Source: JANQRA01 sp035762545 (GTDB lineage: Bacteria; Actinomycetota; Acidimicrobiia; Spongiisociales; ZC4RG35). From it: 64,000 nucleotides of DNA. Under the pieces are notes generated by a model. It had not been told where the DNA came from, did not search any database, and saw nothing but the letters and a program-made list of their open reading frames with translations. Positions 24,999-34,461 of this stretch are shown one piece after another. The stretch lies in contig DASTOM010000041.1 in the NCBI GenBank assembly GCA_035762545.1, forward strand, positions 1-64,000, given 5' to 3'. Every line of letters starts with the position of its first letter. Within the stretch, counting starts at the first letter, position 1. Made by a program: the position numbers and the translations under genes.

Positions 24999-25271
24999 TC
25001 ACTCGGCCGTGAGTGGGCCGAGATACCCCTCTCGGGCGGTGGTCGGGTTGGACTGAATGGTGGTGAGGACCGGTGTCTCGTCGGAGGCCGGCCGGGTCAC
25101 GGGAACCGGGGGTTCCGGTGTCTCGATGGCCGCTCCGGTGGCGATGCCGGCGGCGAGTGCGGATCCGGCGATGGCCGCGGCGAGTGCGATGACCGCTCCA
25201 GCTGCGGATGCTTTGGCCATCGGGGATCCGGGATGAGATGGAGCACCCGGATACGAAACTGACGTCGACAA
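24999..25271 (-). CDS. Small exported or membrane-anchored protein
   Basis: A ~90-aa product from TTG 25271 with AGGAG five nt upstream; ATG 25220 is an alternative. An Ala-rich hydrophobic helix (AAGAVIALAAAIAGSALAAGIATGAA) is followed by a Pro/Thr-rich exposed tail ending REGYLGPLTAE. It may be a signal-anchored surface peptide. Divergent from the LLM gene at 25344, with a 72-nt spacer. Confidence 0.5.
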   Translation of the reverse strand: MSTSVSYPGAPSHPGSPMAKASAAGAVIALAAAIAGSALAAGIATGAAIETPEPPVPVTRPASDETPVLTTIQSNPTTAREGYLGPLTAE

Positions 25272-25343
25272 TGTCACTCCTCTGTCTGTCTGTGGGTGAA
25301 GAGGGGAAGGACGAAGCCCAGATACGCGTTGTCTCCGAAAGTC

Positions 25344-26366
25344 ATGGAATTGGGAATCACCAGCTTCGCCGAGACCATCCCCGCCCTCGGCGGGGAACGT
25401 CCCGGGCACGGGGAGCGTCTCCGTCAGATCGTCGAGGAGATCGTCGTCGCCGAACAAGTCGGACTCGATGTCTACGGATTGGGAGAGCATCACCGTCCCG
25501 ACTTCGCCTCCTCGGCTCCGGTCGTCGTTCTCGCCGCCGCTGCAGGGAAGACGTCCCGGATCCGTCTGTTCCCGGCCGTTTCGATACTCAGCACCGACGA
25601 CCCGGTACGGGTCTTTCAGCAGTACGCCACACTCGACCTCGTCTCTTCCGGTCGTGCAGAGTTACTCGTGGGCCGAGGGTCGTTCATCGAGTCGTTTCCC
25701 CTGTTCGGGTACTCGCTCGACGACTACAACGAGTTGTTCGCAGAGAAACTCGACCTGCTCCTCCGAATTCGTGACAACGAGGCCGAGTTCGACTGGAGCG
25801 GTCGATTCCGATCGCCAATCAACGGCCAAGGCGTCTATCCGAGGCCGGAGCGCCCGCTGCCGGTCCGTATCGCAGTGGGTGGGACACCGCAGTCGATAGT
25901 CCGCGCTGCCACGAGAGGCCTGCCGGTCGCCCTCGCCATCATCGGAGGGTCGCCCGACCGCTTCGCCGCGTTCGCCGATTTGCACCGCCAGACCTTGGTC
26001 GAATCCGGGTTCGACCCGGCCGAGGTGCCGCTCTCGGTCCACGCTCATGGGTACATCGCCGACACCGATGAGGAGGCCGCAGAGGAGTACTACGGGTCCT
26101 ACTCGGCTGCAATGTCACGTCTGGGTCGGGAACGAGGTTGGGGTCCCATGACGCCTGAGCAATTCGACTGGATGAGATCGGAGGAGGGGTCGCTGGTACT
26201 CGGATCACCCGAAACCGTCGCCCGGAAGATCCTCAGGTTCCAGGAGATCCTCGGGGTGAACCGATTCGAGTTGCACATCAGCGTGGGCACGGTGCCGCAC
26301 GACCGCGTCTTGCGGTCCATCGAGATGCTGGGGACGAAGGTCGCGCCCATGGTGAACGCCGACTGA
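25344..26366 (+). CDS. LLM-class flavin-dependent oxidoreductase
   Basis: A 340-aa luciferase-like protein of the alkanal-monooxygenase-like branch (YhbW-type): MELGITSFAETIP, VYGLGEHHRPDFASSAPVVVLAAAAG, the RAELLVGRGSFIESFPLFGY loop and the VLGSPETVARKIL C-terminal motif. Start ATG 25344 matches the family N-terminus; an upstream ATG (25296) is unlikely. FMN or F420 use cannot be decided. It stands alone, convergent with the exporter operon. Confidence 0.85.
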   Translation: MELGITSFAETIPALGGERPGHGERLRQIVEEIVVAEQVGLDVYGLGEHHRPDFASSAPVVVLAAAAGKTSRIRLFPAVSILSTDDPVRVFQQYATLDLVSSGRAELLVGRGSFIESFPLFGYSLDDYNELFAEKLDLLLRIRDNEAEFDWSGRFRSPINGQGVYPRPERPLPVRIAVGGTPQSIVRAATRGLPVALAIIGGSPDRFAAFADLHRQTLVESGFDPAEVPLSVHAHGYIADTDEEAAEEYYGSYSAAMSRLGRERGWGPMTPEQFDWMRSEEGSLVLGSPETVARKILRFQEILGVNRFELHISVGTVPHDRVLRSIEMLGTKVAPMVNAD

Positions 26367-26375
26367 TCGTCGGTC

Positions 26376-27080
26376 TCACGCTCCGGTGTCGGAGACCACG
26401 TGGCCGTCGCTCAACTCGATCACACGGTCGGCGATCGCGATCGGGGCGGGGTCGTGAGTGGCCACGATCGCGGCGATGTTCTCACTGTGGACGAGGTCCA
26501 CTATCAGGTCGATGATGACACGACCTGTCCTCGAATCGAGTTGACCTGTCGGCTCGTCCGCGAGGAGGAGACGGGGGCTGTTGGCCAGTGCCCGGGCGAT
26601 GGCCACCCGCTGTTGTTCTCCACCTGAAAGCTCTTCCGGGCGGTGGCCGGCCCGGTCGGCCAGGCCTACCTGGTCGAGAAGGCGACTGGATCGGGCTCGA
26701 CGCTCTCCCGCCGACGTCTTCATCAGACGCATCGGCACCTCGACGTTCTCCGTGGCGGACAAGATCGGGATCAAACCGAACGCCTGGAAGATAAAGCCGA
26801 CCTTTGTCCTTCGGGTCTCGCTGAGTGTGGCCTCGTCCATGGCGGTGACATCCTCTCCATCGAGGAGAACTGTCCCTGTCGTCGGTCGGTCGAGACCTCC
26901 GAGCATGTTGAGGAGGGTGGTCTTGCCGCTTCCGGAGCGCCCTCTCACCACTACGAAGGATCCGGGATCGACTTGGAGGTCGAGGGCCTGTACCGCATGA
27001 ACTTCTGTTGGACCGGTCGTATAGGTCCGGCCGAGCCCGGACGCGCTCAGCAGATGGGTCGCCACTGCGACGTCACTCAT
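26376..27080 (-). CDS. ABC exporter ATPase, MacB/LolD type
   Basis: A ~234-aa ATPase: Walker A GRSGSGKTTLLNML, Q-loop FIFQAFGLIPIL, signature LSGGEQQRVAIARAL, Walker B LLLADEPTGQLDS, His in VATHDPAPI. This is the family working with FtsX-type mechanotransmission permeases. Last gene of a four-gene operon; ATG 27080 has GAGGG five nt upstream and overlaps the previous stop by 8 nt, whereas GTG 27092 is poorer. Presence of two ATPases and two permeases suggests a heteromeric or paired export complex. Confidence 0.93.
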   Translation of the reverse strand: MSDVAVATHLLSASGLGRTYTTGPTEVHAVQALDLQVDPGSFVVVRGRSGSGKTTLLNMLGGLDRPTTGTVLLDGEDVTAMDEATLSETRRTKVGFIFQAFGLIPILSATENVEVPMRLMKTSAGERRARSSRLLDQVGLADRAGHRPEELSGGEQQRVAIARALANSPRLLLADEPTGQLDSRTGRVIIDLIVDLVHSENIAAIVATHDPAPIAIADRVIELSDGHVVSDTGA

Positions 27081-28002
27081 CGGAGCCCTCACGATCGGGC
27101 CAGACGTTGATGTGGTCGGGGTCGAGGGTCAACCGGACCCGTCGTTGCAGCTCCAGTGCGTCGACGTACTCGTGGGGGAGTTGAAGACGACCCACTCTGT
27201 CGAGCACAGCGAACTCCTCGGCGATAGTCCGATGCTCTCCTTCGGCGTCGACCTCGGTTCTCCGCAGCACCTCGCTGCTCGTCCTCCCGTCCCGGATAGC
27301 CACGGTCCGGTTGACGTGCTCGGCTACCAACGGGTCGTGGGTGACCACCACGATTGTCACACCGCTTTCCTTATTCACCGTCTGGAGGACGTCGAAGATC
27401 TCGGCAGAAGTCGACGTGTCGAGCTCCCCGGTCGGCTCATCGGCGAAGACGACCTTCGGGTTGTTGGCGATGGCGGTGGCGATGGCGACCCGCTGCTGCT
27501 CGCCACCCGACAGTTCGGACGGTCGATGGTCCTGCCGGTCCGCCAGGCCGACCTGGTCGAGCAACTCCAGCGCCCGGTGTCGCCGATACTTGGCCTTGCC
27601 TCCGTCGAGGGTCATGGGCATCTCGACGTTCTCCCGTGCAGTCAGGTAGGGGAGGAGATTCCGAGCGGTTTGCTGCCAGACGAAACCGATGACCCTTCTT
27701 CGATAGCTCGTGCGTTGGGCGCCGGTCAGGTCGAGGAGGTCGTAGTTCGACACGCGGACACCACCGGCGGACGGGGTGTCGAGCCCACCGAGGATGTTGA
27801 GGAGCGTCGACTTGCCGCTTCCGGAGGCGCCGACGATGGCGATGAATTCGCCCTCGTCGACCATGAGGTCCAGGCCCTGGAGTGCCACCACTTCCAGGTC
27901 GGCCACCTTGTAGATCTTGACCAGGTTGTCGCAGAGGATGAGAGGGGCGACCACATCGCTTCTTCCGGCAGTCGTCCCGGTTGGTGCAGTTGTGGTCGTC
28001 AT
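27073..28002 (-). CDS. ABC exporter ATPase with C-terminal AbrB-like domain
   Basis: A 309-aa MacB/LolD-type ATPase (Walker A GASGSGKSTLLNIL, Q-loop GFVWQQTARNLLP, signature LSGGEQQRVAIATAI, Walker B VVFADEPTGELDT). The normal domain ends near residue 235. The final ~50 residues contain FAVLDRVGRLQLPHEYVDAL followed by RVRLTLDPDHINVWP, the swapped-hairpin pattern of AbrB/SpoVT/MazE domains. Such domains dimerise and often bind DNA, so the tail may mediate dimerisation or regulation. It overlaps the permease upstream by 4 nt. Confidence 0.85.
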   Translation of the reverse strand: MTTTTAPTGTTAGRSDVVAPLILCDNLVKIYKVADLEVVALQGLDLMVDEGEFIAIVGASGSGKSTLLNILGGLDTPSAGGVRVSNYDLLDLTGAQRTSYRRRVIGFVWQQTARNLLPYLTARENVEMPMTLDGGKAKYRRHRALELLDQVGLADRQDHRPSELSGGEQQRVAIATAIANNPKVVFADEPTGELDTSTSAEIFDVLQTVNKESGVTIVVVTHDPLVAEHVNRTVAIRDGRTSSEVLRRTEVDAEGEHRTIAEEFAVLDRVGRLQLPHEYVDALELQRRVRLTLDPDHINVWPDREGSDE

Positions 28003-30905
28003 TCCTCACCCACCCTGAGCACGCGACTCACCTCGACGCGACGGTTCACGATGACAAAGATAACCACGGCCGCCGCCAGTACCCCGAAGATGGCCGCAGC
28101 CACCAACACGACGACTGTCCAGTCGATGACGATCGGGGCGGGGACCGCACCTCCTGTGAAGACGTCGAGGTTGAACACCTGTCCCAGCCCAAGAGCAGTC
28201 ATCACGCCCACGAGAGCCCCGAAGGCAGTGCCAACCAGGGTCGGTGGGAGCTGCTCGATCACCGTCATGCCGGTGGCCTGCCCGGTATCGAGCCCCAGCG
28301 TGCGGAGGTAGGCGAGGTCTCTTCTACGCGTGCTGGAGGCAACGGCAAGGGATGCGACCACAGCAACGACCGCGAAGGTCACTGCGAAATAGAAGAGAAC
28401 CTGGAGAACCATCACCGCCCACCCGATGAACGGATCCTCGATGATGGAGTCCAGCGTCTCGTACCGGGAGATGAGTCGGGCGCTCGGCGCCTGGTCGTCG
28501 AGGTTGGCCGCCAATTCGTCGCCGGCATCCCTCGTGGCGCGCAGGTAGGCGACTGTCGGGGTGAGTGACAGCTGGTCGAAGGTGGCGAGTGCGTCGAGCC
28601 CGACGACCACGAAGGGGACTCCAGTCGCGATGTCGGGATACCGGTCTCTCGTCTCCCTGACCACGACCTGCAGTCTCAGGGTGCCCAGGTCGAGGGTTAT
28701 CACGTCACCGACGGACGGATCGATGTCCGCGGGCCAGTTTGCCGAGATGATGACCGGGATCGGGTTGGATGCGGTGCCGGCGTCCGGACCGGGGTCACCC
28801 GAGAGGAACGCTGGCAGTGCTACGTCACCAGCCGTCCCCTCGGTCAGCGTCTGATACGAGGTGGCGTCTATTGCCAGAGCCTCCGTCCGTGCGGAACGGA
28901 CCCCCGCCTGGATGCGGGCGTTCGGGAACGTCTTTCCCAAGGCGGACGCGGAATGTGGTCCGAGACTCTCGACGTCTACAGACCCGGGGATGTTGACATC
29001 TGGCCCGAAACCCTTGACCGAATAGTCGGCACCCACCACCTGCCAGGAGCCCGTTTCCTGGCCGCCTCTGATCGAGTCAGCTGTGATGCTGGTGGTGATC
29101 GCCGTCGCCACGCAAACGACGAAGACGAGGACGGGCAGACGAGCCGCCGACGGCTGGCTCAGGATCCTCTTGAACCCGACGAAGCCGACCACTCCCGGTC
29201 GTTTCGAGGCGACCCAACCGAGGGAGCGGATGAAAAGGGGATAGATCCGCATGGCCACGAGCCCCGAGGCCACCGCGATCAGGGCGGGGGCAAGTGCCAA
29301 CAGCAGGTCGAACTCACCGTCGGTGGTCAGGTCGTCCGCCTCGCCCCTTCGTTGCAGCAGGAAGAACGTCCCGATGGCCAGGGTGACCAGCAGGACCTCG
29401 GCCACGACTCTCCCCGGTGACGACTTGAACGAGTTGTCGTACTCGCGTTGGAGAGACCCGAGCCGACGGGTGAACAACGGCAGGCCGGCCGCGACCAGGA
29501 CCAGCAGTGAAGCCAGGACCAGGATCGTCGTCGCGCGGTAGGAGAACAGGTAGTCGGTCCCGGTGAAGAGAAGGGCGGCCGCGAGAAAGCCGAGCAGCGC
29601 ACCGGGCACCACGATGAGCAGACCCTCGTAGATGCGGGTCAATGTCAGCTGACCCCGCGATGCCCCGCGGTTCCTCTCGAGCACTATCGACCGCCGCTGT
29701 CGGCCGGTCATCAGGACCGCCAGCAGGAGGGTGACGGTGACCACAACGGTGAGGATGCCGGCGACGGCCAATGAGACCATTGCCACCGTGTGGCTCCGCT
29801 GTTCGAGATGTGACTGAATCAGGTCGGACAACTGGCTGATCACCCGGTAATCGGTTGGTCGGGCGACTACCGGGGTGAAACGAAGGAGGAAGGGCTCGAG
29901 CTCGGATTGGAGGGTGTCGAGGTCGGCCGTTTCGACCAGGTCCGGATCGACGAAATGGCGCCAGACGTAGCTGCGGCCCGCGTCGCCCATCGTGGAAAGC
30001 ATCGACCGGTAGTCCTCGGGGGCCATCAGGCCGGTGGCGAAGATGATCCGGAAATCGGCCGTTTCCCGAATCGTGGGGCGATGCAGGGTCGGATCGGCGT
30101 ACCAGTACTCGTCCTCCACGGCGGTGAGCTCGATGATCCCCGACACGGACACGACGATCTGATAGGCCAGGGCATCGGTTGGAATGCCGTTGAAGAGCGG
30201 ATCGGTGGCATCAGGGGTGAGCACGACCTGTGATCCGACTTCGAGCCCCATGTCCTCCGCGGTGCGGGCCGAGATCGCCACCTGGTAGTGGGCCACATCC
30301 TCGAGACGGCACGAGTCCTCGGCCGGTTGGACGGCGCCCGACTCGAGTTCCTCCTCGAGGGCTGCTCGTTCGTCCGGATCCAGGGGGCAGTCGGTACCGA
30401 CCAGCATGGTGATCGGGTCCTGAGGGCTGGGGAGCTCCCCTTCGACCACCATGGACTGGTCGTCGATGTGTTCCTGATACCGGAACGACAGGAACCTGGG
30501 GAAGGGGTGAGGTGGCTCCTCCCCGGGCATGGGCGACACGGCGAACCGGGGCGTATCCACCAGGTAGTAATGGTCCGAGACGATCTCCTGAAGGGAGGGT
30601 GGGAACTCCATCTCCGCAAAGAAATCACCCGATTCTCGGATCGATCGCATCGGGTCGTCGTCCGGCCCCGCACCCAACCGTCCAAACCTCTCCACCCGTA
30701 TGTTGCGTTGCGCCGGGTCCGGTTCGCTGACCGTCGCCCGAAGATCCTCAGCCGACACCACCTCGAGCTGGCGGGGTGCGGCGGCTAGTAGAACGGATGC
30801 GATGAGAGTCGTCACGGCGATGCTGATGACAACCGAGGGCTGGCTCCTGAGCTCCCTGGCGATGACTCTCATTCCGAGACTCAGTGATCCGAGACGGTTC
30901 GCCAT
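27999..30905 (-). CDS. FtsX-like ABC exporter permease (968 aa)
   Basis: A large permease with an N-terminal TM (~20-42), a long extracytoplasmic domain (~45-350), central TM helices (~365-570) and a C-terminal FtsX-type set (~860-955, containing FAVVAVVASLAVASSTRRRDLAYLRTLGL and a paired TM end). The SSTRRRDLAYLRTLGLD segment is the cytoplasmic coupling helix typical of MacB-class transporters. It exports or acts mechanically on lipids, peptides or drugs; the substrate is not evident. The start overlaps the preceding stop (TGATG). Confidence 0.9.
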   Translation of the reverse strand: MANRLGSLSLGMRVIARELRSQPSVVISIAVTTLIASVLLAAAPRQLEVVSAEDLRATVSEPDPAQRNIRVERFGRLGAGPDDDPMRSIRESGDFFAEMEFPPSLQEIVSDHYYLVDTPRFAVSPMPGEEPPHPFPRFLSFRYQEHIDDQSMVVEGELPSPQDPITMLVGTDCPLDPDERAALEEELESGAVQPAEDSCRLEDVAHYQVAISARTAEDMGLEVGSQVVLTPDATDPLFNGIPTDALAYQIVVSVSGIIELTAVEDEYWYADPTLHRPTIRETADFRIIFATGLMAPEDYRSMLSTMGDAGRSYVWRHFVDPDLVETADLDTLQSELEPFLLRFTPVVARPTDYRVISQLSDLIQSHLEQRSHTVAMVSLAVAGILTVVVTVTLLLAVLMTGRQRRSIVLERNRGASRGQLTLTRIYEGLLIVVPGALLGFLAAALLFTGTDYLFSYRATTILVLASLLVLVAAGLPLFTRRLGSLQREYDNSFKSSPGRVVAEVLLVTLAIGTFFLLQRRGEADDLTTDGEFDLLLALAPALIAVASGLVAMRIYPLFIRSLGWVASKRPGVVGFVGFKRILSQPSAARLPVLVFVVCVATAITTSITADSIRGGQETGSWQVVGADYSVKGFGPDVNIPGSVDVESLGPHSASALGKTFPNARIQAGVRSARTEALAIDATSYQTLTEGTAGDVALPAFLSGDPGPDAGTASNPIPVIISANWPADIDPSVGDVITLDLGTLRLQVVVRETRDRYPDIATGVPFVVVGLDALATFDQLSLTPTVAYLRATRDAGDELAANLDDQAPSARLISRYETLDSIIEDPFIGWAVMVLQVLFYFAVTFAVVAVVASLAVASSTRRRDLAYLRTLGLDTGQATGMTVIEQLPPTLVGTAFGALVGVMTALGLGQVFNLDVFTGGAVPAPIVIDWTVVVLVAAAIFGVLAAAVVIFVIVNRRVEVSRVLRVGEE

Positions 30906-33900
30906 CAGTCTTCACCCATCCTGAGCAGCGAGCCGAGACCGACACGGCGGAGGATGAACGTCATCACGATGACGATCACTGCGAGGACGGCCACCACCGC
31001 AAGTTCGAGGACGGAGATCGCCGCCCACGGGTACTCGACGATCACCGGCGGAAACGCCTGGGATCCATCCTGGGTCAGGGTGACGAGGGGAAGGACGGTC
31101 GTCGTGATCAGCCATCCGACGAATGTGCCGAGAGCGAGGCTCACCACCACCAGGACAGACTGCTCGAGCACCAGCCACCCCCCGAGTTGGCGTGGCGACA
31201 AGCCGAGTGCCCGCAGGAGGGCGAACTCCACGAGCCTTTCCCTGGCCGACACGGTGGCGCTCACCGCGAAACCGACGGCTGCGAAGACTGCGGCGGCGAC
31301 GAACCCCACGGTCAGTGCTCCGATCGTGCCGAGGGCAACCGGGTCACTGGTCAATTGGTCGGTCAATTCCTGGAGGCTCTCCGCTGAGAAGGTGGCTAGC
31401 GGTGGTGCCAGGACTGAGGCAAGTGCCTCATCAGGGTCTCCATCGACGGACATCCAATACTGGTCGACGGGACGGATCGGGTTGCCCGGTTCATATCCCA
31501 TCATCTGGTAGGTGGGGAGATCGACCAGGACGAACTCGCCGAGGTCGGGGTCGATGGTGGGGAAGGCGTCGAGGGTTCCGGTGATGGTGACCGTGTCCTC
31601 GGCTATGCGCAGCGGCGGGAGGCGAACGGTATCCCCGACTCCAACCAATGTCGCCTCCGGGAAGGTGGATGAGACAACCACCGCGATACTGTCCGGGAGG
31701 GAGGTACCTGGCGGCCTGATGCTGAAGGTTGCGGGGGGAACGCCGAAGGCGTACCCGGTCTCCACCTGGACCGTCACTCCCCCGTCATCATCGGGCGTCG
31801 GCGATCCGATCGTTGGCCGTCCGGCCACGCTGATCACGTCAGTGACCGAGGTGGTCCAAGTCGTCCAGTCCTGGTCTGCCGCGGCGGGTGCAGAGCTTCC
31901 GTCGCCGTACAGGGCGGTGAACCCCGAGAAATCGAGGGTGACCGACCTCGAACCGGCCTCCGGGTAGAAGGACTGGACTTCGATGTTGACGATCGAAATC
32001 GGGTATGTGGGCCTCGCGGTTCCCCCGTCGGCGAGTCGTGTCACCAGCTCGATCGGGATCTCGACCAGTCCTTCGTTCGGCGCGACGAATGCGCCCTCGA
32101 GCCGGTGGAGCAGTCCGTTGCCATCCTGAACCACCAGCCACACCTTGCCGAGGAAGCAGGCATCCGGTCCCGTCGGGTCGGAACCACAATGCGGGTTCTC
32201 ATCAGGGATGTCCTCTGTTGCTTCCACCCCGAGCACGACCGTTTCGGGCTCACCGGGGATCTCGACAGACCCCAGGGTGGGACGACGCTCGGCGAGCATC
32301 GCCATGAGGGGGCCGAAATCGGCCCCGAGGTCCTGCCGCAACAGGACGACATCCGATGCGACGTCGGCATCGAGGACGACGATCTGACCCAGTCCGCCCT
32401 CACCAGGCAGCTCGCCCGACAGTCGGACAGCCGGCATGGAGCTGGCGATTCCGGTGACGTCTTCCTGAGTCGATCTCAGCTGGAGGTCCGGAAGTGACGC
32501 CCCTACCGCACGGTTGGGGACCACCCTGAGGTCGGCGCCCACCTGGTGCGACGCCTGGTCGATCTGGGATTGGGTCCATGTCGTGGCGTATGCGGCCGCG
32601 AAGAACCCGATGCTCACGGCCATCATCAGGAGTAGCGAGGCCCGGGCATATCGGGTCGGTCGGCGGGCAACCTGCCAGGCAGCGAGTGCTGAGACCGTGG
32701 CTCGGCCCGACGAGGCGAGCCATTCGGCGACATGGGCGAGGAGAGGAACGATCCGGAGAGCGATCACGGCTCCGGCGAGCAAAGCCAGAGCCGGCGCGAT
32801 GACCAGGAGCGGGTCGACACCGAACTGTCCCCGGACCCTGAGGCTGATCTGCGGGCCGAGCTCCTGGAGCTGCCAGAAGGCGACCACTGCGATCGCCACG
32901 AAAGCGAGGTCGAGACCTATGCGCTGTGGTCCCCACCGGCTCTGCTGCCGGCGATGCCTGGAGCCGGAAACTCCGAAACGGCGCGCCGAGCGATACGCCG
33001 GCCAGGTGAGGGCGACTATCGACAGGATGGCGGCCACGATCGCGAGCGCGTATCCCTCGACGGTCGGCTCGGGTGAGATCTGGAGGCCGACCGTGGCCAA
33101 CGGACCGACCGCGTTGAGGATCTCGAGGAGAGCGGTGGCCAGCAGCGGGCCGAGGGCGATCGCCGGAAGGGTGATGATCAGTGCCTCGATCAGCGCGATC
33201 GACACGAGTTGAGCTGGACTGGAACCACGGGACCTGCTCAGCACCGTTTCGCCCCTCCTGGTGTCCGTGAGGAGGCCGGCGGTGAGAACCAGGGCGTACC
33301 CGGCGAGGATCGCAAGCTGGACCAGCACCGCGAGCACGCTCGATCTCGTGACGGTCAGCGACCGGTCGATGTCGTCGAGCAGGTTGGGAAGTCCAGTGGT
33401 AACGGTGAAGCCGGCGTCTGTGCCACTCGCAACAGGATCGACGACGGCGTAGAGATCGTCGGTGAGGTTCCGGGCGAGGTCGGTCGTCTCCGTGCGCAGG
33501 ACGTCGACCTCGGAGACGGTCAGATCCTCGAATCGGGGCAGGACCCTCCAATCAGCGTTGACCCGCTGTGGTGTGAAGTTCTCGAGCAGTGACTCCCGGG
33601 CGACCACAAACGGTCCGAGAGTCCGGAACGACGGAGACTCGACTTCACCCACACTGGCGAGTTCGTCTTCGAACCAGAAGGGGTCTGTCGGGTCGTCAGA
33701 TTGGTAGATCCCGACGATCTGCAACGTTTCGCTGAGGCTCGGGTCGCGCCGGTTGACCACAGTCACCGAGTCCCCGACGGAGACCCCGAGTGCGGTCGCA
33801 GCCGGAGAGTTGAGCGCCACCTCGGTGTTGTCATCTGTCGTCGGCCACGATCCGACGACGATCGTCGCCCGGTTCTCGATGTCCTCGAAGAACTCGATCG

Positions 33901-34270
33901 AGGCGAGATCGGCCCGGTCGCCTTCACCGGCACCCTCGATGCCGTACGCGTCCGCTTCCATGTGGGCAAACACCTCGGCCCCGGTAGTGGCGAAGGACTC
34001 CTCGACTGTGCCGCGCACGGATTCGTCCGCTGCCGCGTAGTAGTCGGGAAACACTTTGAGGGCGACGTTCACGTTCGCCTCCGTGACCGGTGCGTCCTCG
34101 AGTGTCCGCTGCAGTGCAGAGATCGTGACCGCGTCGGCGTAGATCGGGCCTGCGGCGAGGAGGCCAGCGGAGAGGAGGACCGTGATGAATACCGCGCCGA
34201 CGATGACCCAGTCGGTGACGAGTCGTCTGACCACGGTGCGCATGGCTGCTCCCAGGGTCGAAAGCATCAT
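30905..34270 (-). CDS. FtsX-like ABC exporter permease (1121 aa)
   Basis: First gene of the exporter operon: an N-terminal TM (~15-40), extracytoplasmic domain, central TM helices (~300-520), a second large external domain with Cys pair HCGSDPTGPDAC, and a C-terminal FtsX set (~990-1110) with the coupling segment VSARERLVEFALLRALGLSPRQL. ATG 34270 follows AAGGA at five nt. It resembles its neighbour and presumably pairs with it. The 5' region lies back to back with the trp leader. Confidence 0.9.
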   Translation of the reverse strand: MMLSTLGAAMRTVVRRLVTDWVIVGAVFITVLLSAGLLAAGPIYADAVTISALQRTLEDAPVTEANVNVALKVFPDYYAAADESVRGTVEESFATTGAEVFAHMEADAYGIEGAGEGDRADLASIEFFEDIENRATIVVGSWPTTDDNTEVALNSPAATALGVSVGDSVTVVNRRDPSLSETLQIVGIYQSDDPTDPFWFEDELASVGEVESPSFRTLGPFVVARESLLENFTPQRVNADWRVLPRFEDLTVSEVDVLRTETTDLARNLTDDLYAVVDPVASGTDAGFTVTTGLPNLLDDIDRSLTVTRSSVLAVLVQLAILAGYALVLTAGLLTDTRRGETVLSRSRGSSPAQLVSIALIEALIITLPAIALGPLLATALLEILNAVGPLATVGLQISPEPTVEGYALAIVAAILSIVALTWPAYRSARRFGVSGSRHRRQQSRWGPQRIGLDLAFVAIAVVAFWQLQELGPQISLRVRGQFGVDPLLVIAPALALLAGAVIALRIVPLLAHVAEWLASSGRATVSALAAWQVARRPTRYARASLLLMMAVSIGFFAAAYATTWTQSQIDQASHQVGADLRVVPNRAVGASLPDLQLRSTQEDVTGIASSMPAVRLSGELPGEGGLGQIVVLDADVASDVVLLRQDLGADFGPLMAMLAERRPTLGSVEIPGEPETVVLGVEATEDIPDENPHCGSDPTGPDACFLGKVWLVVQDGNGLLHRLEGAFVAPNEGLVEIPIELVTRLADGGTARPTYPISIVNIEVQSFYPEAGSRSVTLDFSGFTALYGDGSSAPAAADQDWTTWTTSVTDVISVAGRPTIGSPTPDDDGGVTVQVETGYAFGVPPATFSIRPPGTSLPDSIAVVVSSTFPEATLVGVGDTVRLPPLRIAEDTVTITGTLDAFPTIDPDLGEFVLVDLPTYQMMGYEPGNPIRPVDQYWMSVDGDPDEALASVLAPPLATFSAESLQELTDQLTSDPVALGTIGALTVGFVAAAVFAAVGFAVSATVSARERLVEFALLRALGLSPRQLGGWLVLEQSVLVVVSLALGTFVGWLITTTVLPLVTLTQDGSQAFPPVIVEYPWAAISVLELAVVAVLAVIVIVMTFILRRVGLGSLLRMGED

Positions 34271-34365
34271 GTGTTCCTTCCCTGCTCGACGGCCATGCTT
34301 CGGCGCGCACTCTAAAAGCGAGTTGGGCGTTTCGGTTGCGCAGCCGGGCTGCCTTTGCCACGGGG

Positions 34366-34394
34366 TTGACGCTCACGGAGCGGACTAGTACAAC
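34366..34394 (+). promoter_or_regulatory. Candidate trp operon promoter
   Basis: TTGACG (34366-34371) and TACAAC (34389-34394) are 17 nt apart. Initiation would fall at about 34401, i.e. at the GTG of the leader peptide (34402). No SD precedes that GTG, so the leader message appears leaderless. Confidence 0.55.
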
Positions 34395-34401
34395 TCCCCT
34401 C

Positions 34402-34461
34402 GTGAACACAGCTGACCATTCGCAGAACTGCACCGACAACTGGTGGTGGTCCAACCCATAG
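34402..34461 (+). CDS. trpL: trp operon leader peptide
   Basis: A 19-codon frame, MNTADHSQNCTDNWWWSNP, with three consecutive Trp codons (34441-34449), ending TAG at 34459-34461. It is followed 38 nt later by a terminator hairpin ahead of trpE. Ribosome stalling at the Trp codons under Trp starvation would alter RNA folding and permit read-through. It starts with GTG and has no SD; the inferred -10 ends 7 nt upstream. Confidence 0.88.
   Translation: MNTADHSQNCTDNWWWSNP

Noticed and set aside
34271..34365. Extra gene between exporter and trp leader
   Set aside because: No frame with start, SD and plausible composition; the segment is best read as divergent promoter DNA.
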